Positions 45,801 through 62,172 of a stretch of 64,000 nt of DNA are shown here, piece after piece. Location of the stretch: positions 35,044,167-35,108,166 of the forward strand of contig NC_030852.1 in the NCBI RefSeq assembly GCF_000208745.1, written 5' to 3'. The stretch is from Theobroma cacao (lineage: Eukaryota; Streptophyta; Magnoliopsida; Malvales; Malvaceae). Position 1 is the stretch's first letter, and every line of letters begins with the position of its first letter. A program made the position numbers and the translations under genes. The notes under the pieces were generated by a model that saw only the letters and a list, made by a program, of their open reading frames with translations, did not search any database and was not told the origin of the DNA.

Positions 45801-48000
45801 AATTATTGCTTGATAGCATCACTTCAGTGATTTTAGGTATTATTTGTTATTCATAGCAATCAGGATATGTAGTTCAGCTCCGCAATCTGATTCTGCTATT
45901 TCTATGGAAGCCGTTCAGGAATTTTCTCAGAGAGAATAAATGCATACTCATTGTCTATTGATGGTGACAGCTTCCTCAAAGATCGGTGGAAACAACTGCT
46001 ATCAAGCAGCAACTTTTATCTCAGTACGATGTACTGCAGTCTCGCATCAGGGACCTAAAAGAAGCTGCTGAAAAAGAGGTATGGTCTTGCGAATTGCAAC
46101 TGTAATATAGTTAACTATTTTCCTAGTTAGGTCTTTCACTTGGGACACTTGCTGCCAGAGTTTCAACTTTGGCCCTAAGGTGCTTGGAATGGAAATCATA
46201 ATTTCTCCTATCCTGGCAGTCCAGAAGCAGAATCTTGTTAAACTGAAATTTTTACTATTTTGAAAATTTGCATAGGAAATGACAGAATTAAGGATGTAAT
46301 TCAGATTTATGTAAACGTCTTTTTCCCATTAAGCAAATTGAAATGAGCATCTGCAAAGACAGTCATGAAATTTGATACATGAAGTTGACTCTTATATGTC
46401 AGTCAATGAAGATTATGTACTCAGTTTACTGCTTCCGCAAATGTGTATTTTGAAGATTGGCTTTTTTAAAAACTAACTACATGTGATTTTAAACTTGAAA
46501 CTTCAAAATTTATTGTTTGCTGCCTGTGAATTTTCTCACGGGAACTTTCATATTGTATATTGGTGTTGAAGTATGAGCTTGACTGGATGAAGTCTTAATC
46601 TTCTAGATATAAGTTGAAAGAATGTATATTTTGTCAACACACTTTTTTTTTTTAAAAAATATATATGTTTGATAAATCGTACTCCTCAATCATTCATTAA
46701 CCATAGTTGTTTTCGATGTCACTTCATCCTAGGGTGTTTTGAAGTTTTATTCAAGAAGCTTGTTCATTCATGTGTAGGTTTGGATGTTGGCTCGCATGTG
46801 CCAATTGGATAACAAAATTTTTGCCATAGGAGAATCTTCTTATCGGTGAAAATCTCTAAACATTCTTATTACTCCTGTTTTGATTATTATGCCTTCTGTT
46901 CTTAAGATGAATATCTTTCTCATTGGCCATCATGTGTTTTAATATGGCTCAAGCCTCCAGGTCACTTGCTTCATTTTCAGTAGGATGAAACAATGTTTTC
47001 TTTGTTCTCTGTTTCCAGTGCCCGGAGAAGTAGAATCAAAAGGGTGCGAGAAGGCTTGGAGAATTCTCTAAGGGGAAGGATTGAACTCATTGATAGTTAT
47101 GCAAGAGTATGTCTTTCTACCATAAAACCTTAACAATTCTTTTCTGTTTATTCTTATGAATTGCATCAGGTTGATATATGTGGTATTGTTTACTCATCAG
47201 ATCTCTTCAATGATTGAAATTGAGGTAGAAATGGACTCTGATGTTCTAGCTGCTGAAGCAGCAAGCAATGCAGTGAGCACTAGTCTATATTTTGTTTCTC
47301 TGCATTTACCTGGCACATTTGATGATTAAATTAAGTGATTTTTTCTATAGGAAACTATCGCTGAACAGATACAACAAATCATGGAGCTGGAGAATCTTGA
47401 AGAGGCATGTTTCTATCTCTCAAAGCAATTTTCTTTTTACTTATAGCCCCGCCCCCCCCCCCCCCCCTCCTCCTGACATAGCTTGTGGATTTAGACATAG
47501 CTCTGTGTGTTTTGGGATATCCCACAACGCTCTGATTGAAATTGGTTATCCTAAACTCATGAAAATATCTAATATTAAAAATTTAGAAGTCAGGGAACTG
47601 GACAAAAAGACAAGGTTTTACTTGCCAAGAGATCATACGAGGGTCTTAGCAAGTATAAAAACTCAATTCAACTCCTGACAAAGGCCCTTAGTATTTTATT
47701 TTCTTAGCCTACAGCCTACAGGTAGGATGAACTGATGATCGGGTGCAACTTTCTCTTTCTGGTTCTATACCGCCCAGCAGCTTGTTTCTACTACTACCCT
47801 TGGCATGCCATTTCTCTTCTGCTGACCTAGTATCTACCATGGATTTGAAACACATGGTGTAGTTTGACTCTTGTTTGGTTTCTTCCTCCCTCTTAATTTC
47901 TTCTAACATGTTTATGCAGAAATGGAAACTCCAAGCTGAAGCAAATGATGAGGCAGAAAAATTACTTAGTTCCCAATCCATACCAACAGAACAGATTTAG
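42877..48000 (+). CDS. 585-aa probable plastid protein: PPR-like region, zinc ribbon, two membrane helices, coiled coil; function unknown
   Basis: Twelve exons join in phase to 585 aa: 42877-43336, 43424-43587, 43701-43778, 44241-44320, 44807-44891, 45228-45647, 45971-46078, 46778-46845, 47019-47106, 47201-47272, 47351-47404 and 47920-48000. Residues 1-70 are Ser/Asn/Pro-rich with few acids, a likely chloroplast transit peptide. About 95-205 look like PPR helices (CRLIISAALDRNNADLALSV, GIYTTLVQGLAVSLRVSDAL). 217-241 form a four-Cys zinc ribbon (CPIC ... CAKC). 376-392 and 401-423 are hydrophobic helices. 430-575 are charged coiled coil (LQSRIRDLKEAAEKE, IEIEVEMDSDVLAAEA). Intron 11 uses a GC donor (GAG|GCATGT). 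Intron 1 is 87 bases and open in frame, so a retained-intron form would still be translated. I do not recognise an assigned function. An integral plastid membrane protein facing RNA or protein partners is my inference. Confidence 0.85.
47447..47467 (+). repeat. C-rich run (CCCCG then C16) in intron 11 of the 585-aa gene
   Basis: CCCC, G, then sixteen C bases, about 45 bases after the GC donor. Similar C runs occur in UBR7 intron 1 and in a DRP1A intron (56933-56951). Confidence 0.85.
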
Positions 48001-50034
48001 ATATCTAGTTAGTAATCATTTGATTCAAGTAACACTCATTTAGCATGGTTAAGCATCAGTCTGGTGGCAGCATCATTTGCCTTTTGCCCAAGGACATTCC
48101 TTTTCAGTTGGATCACTTTGAAAATCGGGCCATCGATGTTGGAGATCGAATGTGTGACAATGATCCATATAACTTCCGAAGCATTTCAATCTATGCTGGA
48201 TCGGATTTAGGAGAAGGTGAACAACGGAACCTTGGCAGTTGGCTACCTGCCTTAGTCACAGCAAAACGCCATTCCAACAACTTGCTGGATAGCTTGGTTC
48301 CAACCGCAGATTCTTGTATATGTAATTGATCCTGGCCTGGCACTTGTAAATTTTGCAGCAAATGTATGTATTCTAAAACAGATAAAGCATCAAATCATAA
48401 TAATTTCTTCTATAATGGAAAATTGGGGTTGAAAAAGTTTTCATGTAACTTCTCTTATCTTTTTCAATCATTGGTTCTAGGTGGCATTTAAATTGTTCTC
48501 TATTTGCGCCCATTGTTAGATTCGAAGAAGTCAAAAGAGAATTGGGTTTCACGTCTATCTTCGTGCTGTTGACCTATCAACCACCTGTCGCCACCAAATT
48601 AACCAAGTGCCCGTTTGCTCTAAGTGACACGAAACCCAATCCAACTAGGTTAGGTGCAATCTCTTCACCCATTCCTTCTTCTTTTCCTTGTTTGCTTCTT
48701 CTGTTTACTTTTTCCTTTTCTCCTTTCGATGCATGGAACCAGGACGTTTCAGATGGCAATAGCTTTTGTATGCAAAAGTTAGGAATTTGAGAATATATTT
48801 ATTTATAAGATAAAAAGTAACATGCAACCTCGTGCTGTCCATATTTTACGTGATTAAGTGACATAAAAGTCTAAACTTTTGGACTTGGTAAGAAACCCTC
48901 CCTCTTTAAAATATTTCCTCTGCCTTTGTCATTGCCCCTAATGATTCCGTTTTTACTGGTTCTTCCTGAAGCTTTCTAGGACTCTGGCTCATTTCGGGGG
49001 CATTCACGAACCTATTGCACTTCCGTATCTTATCTTTCCTTTTGCAAAAAGGCAATTATAAAAACAACAAGATTCTCAAAGTTTTAGGAAAAGATGGCCA
49101 AAGTCCCACAGAATTTATTCTCTGCCATGAATTGGGGTCATCGAAATTTCTTGACTGGGATTTAGAATTCCCCTTTTTTTTCCCATATATACAAACTAGG
49201 ATATTACCAATTTATGAAACATTAAATACGGTATTGAATGCCCTTTTAATCACTTGACCTAAAGCATCCTTTTCAGTTGTCATGATTCACAAAAGCATTT
49301 TCCTTTCCTTGTTCATCATAAATGGTTTTATTACCTTCTTTTCAAAGGTATCATTGATGCTGGATTGCACTTTCCCAACACAGGAATTGATTGCGAGTTT
49401 ATGACACATGAGGAGCTTAACGGAATTAGCATATTAAAGCTATTTATAAAATATTTACAAATATTTCCATCACCATGGACCACTTCCAATATTTCTTAAT
49501 GCCTACCACCGCCCTATCACATGATAATGCAATTTATTCATGCAATTCTCATTGGTACATTTACAAAAAAGAAGTGTCATACCACTAATTTCTCTTTCGA
49601 AATAAGGAACAGCTTTCAACATAATTCATGTGTTCTATAATATAAAAGGGTTTGCTGTTTGGGTTAAATATGTAAATTAGCAGAATTTCATATCCTCGAT
49701 TGTAAATTCATTTTGGCTATTAATGCTTATTAATTAATTACGTATTAATATGGTAATTTACTAATTTCTTTATTCTGTTCTGACTTCTGATTACGTCCCA
49801 TTGAACTGTTTCTTTTCTAGTCCTCCCAGAAATGACAAAAAGGTCAATAAATTCACCGATTTTTCTGGAAAAAATAATATAAAAATAATTAAGAGAGTTA
49901 TTAAAACCCCGAGAATATCCCTTTCCAAACGAGGCAAAAAATAAAGTACCAGAAGGTTAGTTTGGTCCAAACCGATCTGAAACTGCCACGTAACCTGTAG
50001 ACTCCCTGGACTTCAAAAGTAGACAAAATCTCTA
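48001..50034. other. 3' UTR and 2-kb spacer
   Basis: 3' UTR of the 585-aa gene to about 48400 (AATAAT-type poly(A) context), then AT-rich spacer. A 94-codon frame at 48045-48329 lies inside the 3' UTR region and has no recognised domain. No other gene is supported. Confidence 0.6.
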
Positions 50035-50040
50035 CACGTG
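50035..50040 (+). promoter_or_regulatory. G-box upstream of UGE
   Basis: CACGTG at 50035-50040, with a second ACGT core at 49987-49992 (CCACGT). It lies 300 bases before the ATG, in or just before the leader. Binding by bZIP or bHLH factors is possible. Confidence 0.45.
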
Positions 50041-50100
50041 GCCGATCCTCTAAGCTCTTTATCTCTCCTCAGTCAGAAACGTAAACAAAATCTTTTCCTT

Positions 50101-50130
50101 TTCCATTTCCATTTCCATTTCCATTTCCTA
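50101..50130 (+). repeat. (TTCCAT)n in the UGE leader
   Basis: Four TTCCAT units plus TTCCTA within a long pyrimidine-rich stretch that runs to the ATG. Such CT-rich leaders are common in strongly expressed plant genes. Confidence 0.85.
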
Positions 50131-50254
50131 TCTCCTTCCTCTATCTTTCGGTCTCTCCTTTTTCTTTCCAATTCTCCTTCCTTCCAGTATAAATTCCCCC
50201 CTCTTTTCTCTCCCTTAATTCAAAGGAAAAAAAAGAAAGCCTTTACAAGCGTAA

Positions 50255-54155
<3,901 letters not shown>

Positions 54156-55922
54156 GTGCCAAGACTTTGTCACCCCACGATTCTTATCAAAAACACTCAG
54201 ATTAGATTTTCTTAACTTTAATTTCACAGATTTATAGGCGATTATCACTTAGGTATTACGATTATAGAGAATAAGGGGCACTTTGTTTAGGCTGCTTCGA
54301 TTTCTCTGAAGCTGGTGTTGTGCCCCTCATTGCTACTATTTTCTTTTCTGGCTATTTGTCGAGTTAATTCATTTGACCCTGTTATAATGAGCTACAACTA
54401 TTTTAATGACAATATCCTCTTTGTCCTTTGTAAGTTTTATGTTGTATAGAATCTTGGTTCCAGTTTTTTACTCTCTGCCCCCTTCCCCTCTATCCCTAAA
54501 CGTCACAGTTTCAAAGAGAAAGACATGAATCTCACATTGATTTTGTATTAAGTGTTTATATCATTTTATATCTAGGAAACGATTTTTTGTGAAATAGAAC
54601 TATAAGTGCGATAATACAAAATAAATAATAATCTTTCTAATAGAAAACTTGCAAGTGTAACAGAACATATATTTTAAAAAGTTAGATTTTGAACCGGGTA
54701 GGGTGGTGAGATGGGGAGGATTNCGCTACAAAAGGCAAAGAGCAACGGTCTACTGGTCCCCATGGCACGCAGGGGTCCAACGGCTCTAATGGGTTTGTTT
54801 GAATGGTGTTAACATTCTTTTCGACCCCCATCTCTTTCCTCCCCTCTCAATTTTTTATTAATTTTTATTCTCTCATTTGATGGGACATAATAGAATATAA
54901 ATATATAATTTTTACAAATTCAATGCCTTTCTCTATGTGATATTGATATACAATTTATGACGTCATATATATGAAGATTTATCACGGCCAAAGAAAATTA
55001 AGTGTTTGTTTCGATGGATAGAAGTGGAAAGCAATGGCGTCCACTACTGCCCATTTTCTTTATAATTTAAACTAAAATAATAATAAAAAAAAAGAGGAAA
55101 TGAGGATTCGCCAAGTGTTGCCAACTGCAAATGTGCCGTTGGGCCAAAATGCTTGTTTTAAAAAGATGGTGGGTCCTTTTAGTTTGGGTTTTGAATTTTG
55201 CAAAGCCTCCTACAATAGACAAATATGAAAATTAAGGAGAAAAACTAATCGTTGAGAATTCAATGATGGGTAATTCGAATCTTATAACCTTTGTCCTTTT
55301 TTATTTAAATGATTCTCAATTGGATTCTTTTTTTCCTTTTGTGTAATTTCCTTATGGTTTTGAATAAATTTAAATCAGTAATTATTTATTTATAAAAACC
55401 TTCAAACTTTAAACATGAACTACGCAAACGCGGCCTTAGAAGCAATAAGAAGTAACTAGGAAATAACTCTGCAGCGAAAAACTCGCGAGTCAAAGCAGTC
55501 AATTTACCCAATGGCTAAAAAAACCAAGTGATTTACCCAACCGCCACGTTTAATCGTAGTTATCACCCCTCCCCCACCCGCATTGCTTACTCTCTTGTCG
55601 TACGACTCACCTTTACTGTTGGAAGTCATCGACATGTCCCTTCACTTCAAACGAAGAAATAAATACAAAAAAATTAAATTAAATTAAAAAAATAATTAAT
55701 TAAAACGCGCTTCACTTTAAAGCCACTCTCTTATTCTTCTCCCCTTTCAAAACCTTCAAACGCAAAGTCTTCTCTCTCTCTTTCTCTTTCTCTGGACGGC
55801 ACTTATTTACGTTCTCGCACAGATCTGACGGTGCCGTTTTTACTTCATCAGGTCAGATCTAGCTGATCTGAATCCGACGCCGTCTTAGTAACCGGCACCG
55901 ATCTGTCTTTTTTTAAAAAGAA
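54156..55922. other. spacer and DRP1A promoter/leader
   Basis: UGE 3' UTR to about 54450, then spacer (unknown base at 54723). A CT-rich leader (TCTTCTCTCTCTCTTTCTC near 55768-55790) precedes the DRP1A ATG. No other gene is visible. Confidence 0.6.
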
Positions 55923-58900
55923 ATGGAGAATTTGATATCTCTTGTCAACAAGATTCAAAGAGCTTGCACGGCTCTTGGTGACCACGGTGAGGCAAGCGCA
56001 TTGCCTACTCTTTGGGACTCTTTACCGGCGATTGCCGTCGTCGGCGGTCAGGTCAGCAACCGTTCTTTCGTTCTCTTTTCAATTTTAGTCGACTTTTTTT
56101 CTTCTTTTTTCTTTTATTTTCAGCTGATCTGAGATTGGAATTTCAACAGAGTTCAGGGAAGTCTTCGGTGCTCGAAAGCATTGTCGGCAAGGATTTTTTA
56201 CCACGTGGATCCGGTAAAAAATTAATTTGCCTCATTCAATCTTATTTTTCGTCGCTAAGAACTTAAGAAATGATCTTTTGCCTTTTTTTGGTTTAAAAAT
56301 TGACGCAGGAATTGTTACTCGGAGACCTTTGGTGTTACAGCTTCATAAGAGTGAAGAAGGAAGCAGAGAATACGCTGAGTTTCTTCACCTTCCAAGAAAA
56401 AGATTCACCGATTTCTGTAAATTTCTTTTTTATTTCCTTTCAGCTTTTTTCCCCACTTTTACCATAAGGTAATCTTGGATTTTAACTTGATCATTATCTG
56501 TGTTATAGCTGCTGTTAGGAAAGAGATTCAAGATGAGACGGATAGAGAAACTGGCCGAACCAAACAAATCTCCAGTGTTCCAATTCATCTTAGCATATAT
56601 TCTCCCGGCGGTATGATCTGGATATAAATTGTTCTTTTCTTTTTGGTAGATTATTTGATTCTTTGTAAAATTTCCAGCCCTTTTCTTGACGTCTTGACTT
56701 TTTTTTTCTCTGTTTAATTTGTTGCAGTTGTCAATTTGACTCTAATTGACCTTCCCGGTCTTACGAAGGTAGCAGTAGGTAAGTATAATGCTTATCACAA
56801 TTTTAGTGTTTTTTTATTGACTGCAATATATTTTGGGGACCTATAAACATGTAATTATCGAAATTGCGTTTTCCTTCACTATGTAAAATCGAGTATAAGA
56901 ACTATGGCATCTTACCACTTTAGCACTTAACACCCCCGCCCCCCCTCCCCCATTTTTTGTTCTTCTCATTGCCATATAATTAGCAAGATTCTTCTAGATT
57001 AAAAGGTGAAATTGATGGATTATCTTGCTAAATGCAGAGGGTCAACCAGACAGCATTGTGCAAGATATTGAGAATATGGTTCGCTCCTATATTGAGAAGG
57101 TAAAATGTGATGTCTTTTTTGTCTAAGTTCAGTGCTCCAGTTGTCAGGAAATTTACTTCAATAAGATTTAAAATGATGTTTCAGCTTACTACCTTTACAA
57201 AAATAGTTATTTTTAATGTTGTGTCAATTCAAGTTGTAGGAAAAGTGTGTTGTGGATAGTTGTTGCTGTCTTTTTTCCTGCGGTAACTTTGCAGTGTACA
57301 TTTTTTGATGATTTATGCAAGAATGAAAGCTGAATAGTGCTGCACTATCTTTTTTTCCTGGACTTTTTATGCAGCCCAACTGTATAATCTTAGCAATTTC
57401 ACCTGCTAATCAAGATCTTGCTACATCAGATGCAATTAAAATCTCACGTGAGGTGGACCCTACAGGTATGCTCTTGCAATGCCAGTTCATGCTATATTCT
57501 TTTTTCTTTGTCAGGCACCTCCAAGTTTGCATCTTCTGTACTTTGTTGATCAGTACGAAGCCATGGGTGCTTTTTAATTTTTATGTTGTAAAAAATTGCT
57601 ATGATATGTAGAGTTTTTGACGTTTGGTTTCTAATACTTCGTATTGGTATAACCTTTCAGGGGAGAGGACACTTGGTGTCTTGACAAAGATTGATCTGAT
57701 GGATAAGGGTACTGATGCAGTTGATGTAAGTTGATTTATGCTTGATATAGACATGCTAATCTTATTGAAGTCCTGAGTATTTGAAGCCTTTGGCATTATT
57801 GTGTTCTGATTCGTATTTCTGTTGGCTTAGATTTTGGAAGGAAAATCTTATAGGCTGAAATTCCCTTGGGTTGGTGTTGTGAACCGCTCACAAGCAGATA
57901 TTAACAAGAATGTTGACATGATTGCTGCTCGGCGCAGAGAACGAGAGTATTTTGCTAATACACCAGAGTATAAGCACCTTGCACACAGAATGGGTTCTGA
58001 GCATCTTGCTAAGGTGCTCTCAAAGGTATGCTAGTGGGTAATTGTGCTTGTTTTCTTTTTTCTTAAACCTTTTCAATCCTCAATTTTTGCTTGCAAAGGA
58101 CAGGCTGGTACTTGATTCCAGTATACCTTTTCTTCAATTGTAGTAACCTAGTTGACATGTTTAATGTGTCAGCATTTGGAAACTGTAATCAAGTCCAGAA
58201 TCCCAGGGATTCAGTCCCTTATTAATAAAACAATTGCTGAACTCGAAACTGAATTGAGTCGCCTTGGAAAGCCTATTGCAGCTGATGCAGGCGTAAGTGT
58301 GCTCTTCCTATTTTCTGTGTGGGTGTGTGCGGGTGCACATTCAGATTGGTTGAATATGGATTTTTTGCTATTCCACTTTCAGTTGATTTTAAGTTTTTTG
58401 AGAATTGCTGATGGTTGAGATGATTATACAGGGAAAATTGTACACAATTATGGAGATTTGTCGTCTTTTTGATCAAAATTACAGGGAGCATCTGGATGGC
58501 GTGTATGTATCAATTCTCTTGTTTTTATCATCCTTAAGTCACCTGTGCCCTGGCAGGTATGGATGCCGTCTTTTTGACTTTAATTATTGTTACAGGCGAC
58601 CTGGTGGTGATAAGGTGTACAATGTTTTCGACAACCAACTTCCTGCTGCTTTGAAAAGGTTGCAATTTGACAAGCAACTTTCAATGGAGAATATTAGGAA
58701 GCTCATTACTGAAGCTGATGGATATCAACCTCATTTAATAGCTCCTGAACAAGGATATCGTCGTTTGATTGAATCTACTTTAATTACTATTAGAGGTCCG
58801 GCTGAGGCTGCTGTTGATGCGGTATGAAAGAAAATTTTAGAAATAGGGTATATTATGTTCAATTTGACATGTGGAGTTTACTCTGTAACTATTTCTTAAA

Positions 58901-60165
58901 GATCATAACTTGGATCAGTTTAATTATGATACATTCCCTTTAAAACCATTTCAAAAATTGAGAATTTTGGGATGTCATTCTTTCACATCTTGCCCATAGG
59001 TTATATAAATCTTTAGAATTTACTGGAGATCACTTTTTTATTTCATGGGTGGGAAGGGATCACGGATGTAAAATGCATTGAACTAGATTTTCTGCTATAT
59101 TGGGGAAGGAAGCATGAGGAGTCTTCACAAAGTCAGCATACATTGCTGCACCTTTACTAAATATTACTATATATTAGGACATTTTTGTCTACTACATCAT
59201 GTGTTTTCCTTTCAAATATATGAATTACTCTGTGCGTCATGCTGTTCATCCAGTCATACTTCAAAGTGGATTGATTTTATTTATCACATTTTTCAGGTTC
59301 ATTCCATTCTGAAGGATTTGATTCACAAGGCTATGAGTGAGACTCCAGTAGGTTCCTGTCTATGCAATATCTTATTCATGTATCAAAGAAATTATGCCTG
59401 TTGGAGTATTATAATTCATACCATCAATTTGGTTTCGTTTTCAGGAGTTAAAGCAGTATCCTGCTCTGAGGGTCGAGGTTGGAAATGCTGCAGTTGAGTC
59501 TCTTGACAGAATGAGGGAACAGAGCAAAAAAGCAACACTTCAACTGGTTGATATGGAATGTAGTTACCTTACAGTTGATTTCTTCCGAAAGCTTCCTCAA
59601 GATGTTGAGAAGGGTGGCAACCCTACACAATCAATATTTGACAGATACAATGACTCATACCTGAGGAGAATTGGTAGGTTCATAACACAAAAAAGAAGTT
59701 TCTTGAAGGACAGAGATATCTGTTGTTTGAAATTTCAATGCATGATATTAAAATTGAATGTATTTTATTGCTGATCATGGGCGTCTCTGACAATGCATGA
59801 GCAGGGACAACCGTTTTGTCATATGTTAATATGGTTTGTGCTACTTTGCGGCACTCCATTCCAAAGTCCATTGTTTATTGTCAAGTCCGTGAAGCTAAAA
59901 GAAGCCTGCTGGACTTTTTCTACACTGAATTGGGTAAACTGGAGGTGAGAACAGTTCTCTCTCTTACCGTCTTCTCATTACTTATTTTGTTGAAACAGAT
60001 GATTTGTGTGATTGACTGGTCGGAAAATTCTTGTAGCAAAAACGATTATCAGCATTGTTGAATGAGGATCCAGCAATCATGGAGCGACGTAGTGCTCTTG
60101 CAAAGAGGCTGGAATTATACAGGAGTGCACAGGCAGAAATCGATACAGTTGCTTGGTCCAAGTAG
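55923..60165 (+). CDS. DRP1A: dynamin-related protein 1A (DRP1A-type large GTPase)
   Basis: Sixteen exons (55923-56051, 56150-56213, 56309-56416, 56509-56610, 56728-56778, 57038-57099, 57375-57465, 57661-57725, 57831-58025, 58173-58292, 58432-58502, 58596-58821, 59297-59347, 59445-59673, 59805-59944, 60037-60165) join to 610 aa, exactly the length I recall for Arabidopsis DRP1A. G1 is GGQSSGKS at 41-48, G3 is DLPG at 142-145, and G4 is TKID at 211-214. The stalk ([34 protein letters not shown]) and the GTPase effector domain ([17 protein letters not shown] to the end) are complete. There is no PH or proline-rich domain, as expected for the plant-specific DRP1 class. DRP1A works with clathrin at the plasma membrane and cell plate, driving endocytosis and cytokinesis. 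All key GTPase residues are present. Confidence 0.96.
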
Positions 60166-62172
60166 ACTGGTGGCATCATTCTTTCATTTATGAGCAGAGT
60201 AACTGGGGAAGAACCGGGGAGGGTCATTTTGTTGTTTGTCATGAAGGCAAAATAGTTTTAACCAGAAAGCAACTTCATTTGTTGTGTATGCTACATTTAT
60301 ATATATCTATAATATACAAATGTTTGCCAGTCTTGGTCTGGGAGTATTTGCGCTTTGTCTAATGTGCTCTTGTGAGCTGCTGCTCATTTTGTCTTTGAAA
60401 TTGTCATTTTCAAAGGCTTGTCTTTTTATTTTATAATAATTGTGATAAATTTTCTAAAATGAATAGCGTTTTGCTGCAGCTGATATTTTTCCTGATAAGT
60501 CTCAAGTGTTACGGTTTCTATTTTGGTCTTGAATATGTTATTATTAATTTTTTTTATTTCGAAGCCCAAATATCCATTAAAGCCCACTTCAACACCACGA
60601 CCATAAGCCCACTTTCCCTCGGGTTTCTAAGTCCAAATTCCAACTCTCAGTCTTAAGTCCGAAGTCGACGCGACGATGTCGTTTCGGATAAAAATTAGTG
60701 GTATCGGAAACGACGTGGTCTGCGTACGAGGCCTATGGTGTTGCCCTCTTCCCACTTGAGGAATCACAGAAAAAGCAGACAGGTCGCACATTTTAAATGT
60801 TCTGTTGGATGACGGAGACATCTTAACGTTGGTTTATGTCTGTGTCGCCAACCAACTGCTTTAAATTCAGAACAAAAATCTTCACAAATCTTATGTATAA
60901 GTCACCCAGATCTGCTCTTCCCTTTAATTTCTCAAGAAGGTAATAATCTTTCCCTGCAATATTTTCCCGTTAGCATTTAAAGCTGTCATTGTCGTTTCTT
61001 GTAACCGACTCTGCAGAATTGCCATATTTTCTTTTTCTTTGCTTTCTTCGTTTTAGTCTTGAAGAAGCATTCAGATATTTGGTTGTTTTTAGCCATTTAT
61101 CTTGATGGGTTTGTCTTAAGCTAGTTATCTTTCATTATGCTGTTTGTTTGTAGGCCTTTAATTTAGTTAGTTAAGTAATATTATTAAGTAGATTTCAGTT
61201 TCATGGCTAACTTGAGGAAGAGGAAGAAGATGCACTGAGATAATGGTAGTTTTAGCCATTTTCTCTTGGTGGGTTTGCATTGAAATTAGTTGATTCTTGA
61301 TCATGCTTAGGTGATTTTGGTTTTTATGGATCTGCATCAATTTGATGATGAGTAGAAATCAAATAAAAAATTTCAACATAGATTACGTGAGGGGACTTTA
61401 TATGGGGTAAGGTAGTTGGTTTACAAAAGGATTAATAGTTATTTTGTAGTTTTGTAAATCTTGGATCACTTTTTCTCTTCTGCCTTGTTTTAATAATCTT
61501 TGTTTTGGCTGCAACCACAGCCATCTCACCAGGTACAAACTGTAAAAGACGAGTTAAATGCTACTAAAAGATTTTACAAACTTGTAGCATCCGTTGAGAG
61601 TTGAGGCACAAGAGTCTGAAGTCTGTAGTATTTAATTTATATGGTGCCCTTTAGAACTTGGATTTTGCGGTTCTCAGAAAGTTATGTGGTGGCTGCCACT
61701 GGCTGGCTTGCATGAATTATTTCTGTAAAATTTGGTCTAGGTACTTCTGCTTGATTCTGCCACATCAAAGTGTGCTAAATTATTCTTGAAACTTTATTTG
61801 TTCAAAAATGGTTGGGAACCAATCTGTCTTTTATTTTGTTGTGGTTTAAATTTTCTCATGATAAAATTTACTTGATTAATTAGTTTATTCTAAATAAACT
61901 TGGGAAACCATATTCCAGGCTTTTGAAAAATGTTAAAATGTATTTCCATGATTCCATCCGATGGCTTGTTGGAGAACCCTTTGAAATTTAGGAGCATTGC
62001 ATGTTCTTGTTGACACTTGCTTTGCCTTGATAAATGCATCTTATTTGGAAAGTCTTTAGATTGTATGAAATAATTTGAACTGCTGACTGCTTTATGTTCT
62101 TTGGTTTTACTTGGGCATGCAGCTTAGACTTTCTAAATATCAAGAAGAAAGAACAGGATTGTGAACGCTTTT
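60166..62172. other. DRP1A 3' UTR, spacer, and 5' UTR intron of the hydrolase gene
   Basis: DRP1A 3' UTR to about 60450. The hydrolase promoter and leader follow at about 60560-60940. A probable 5' UTR intron runs from about 60940 (GAAG|GTAATA) to the acceptor GCATGCAG just before 62123. No additional gene is supported. Confidence 0.6.
60563..60611 (+). promoter_or_regulatory. three site II (AGCCCA) motifs upstream of the hydrolase gene
   Basis: AGCCCA (TGGGCT on the other strand) occurs at 60563-60568, 60581-60586 and 60606-60611, three copies within 49 bases. Clustered site II motifs (TGGGCY) are bound by TCP factors in plants and mark growth-linked promoters. The cluster is visible; binding is inferred. 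Confidence 0.55.

Noticed and set aside
48045..48329. 94-codon open frame after the 585-aa gene
   Set aside because: It lies in the expected 3' UTR, shows no domain or targeting signal, and has no promoter elements of its own; chance frames of this size are expected.
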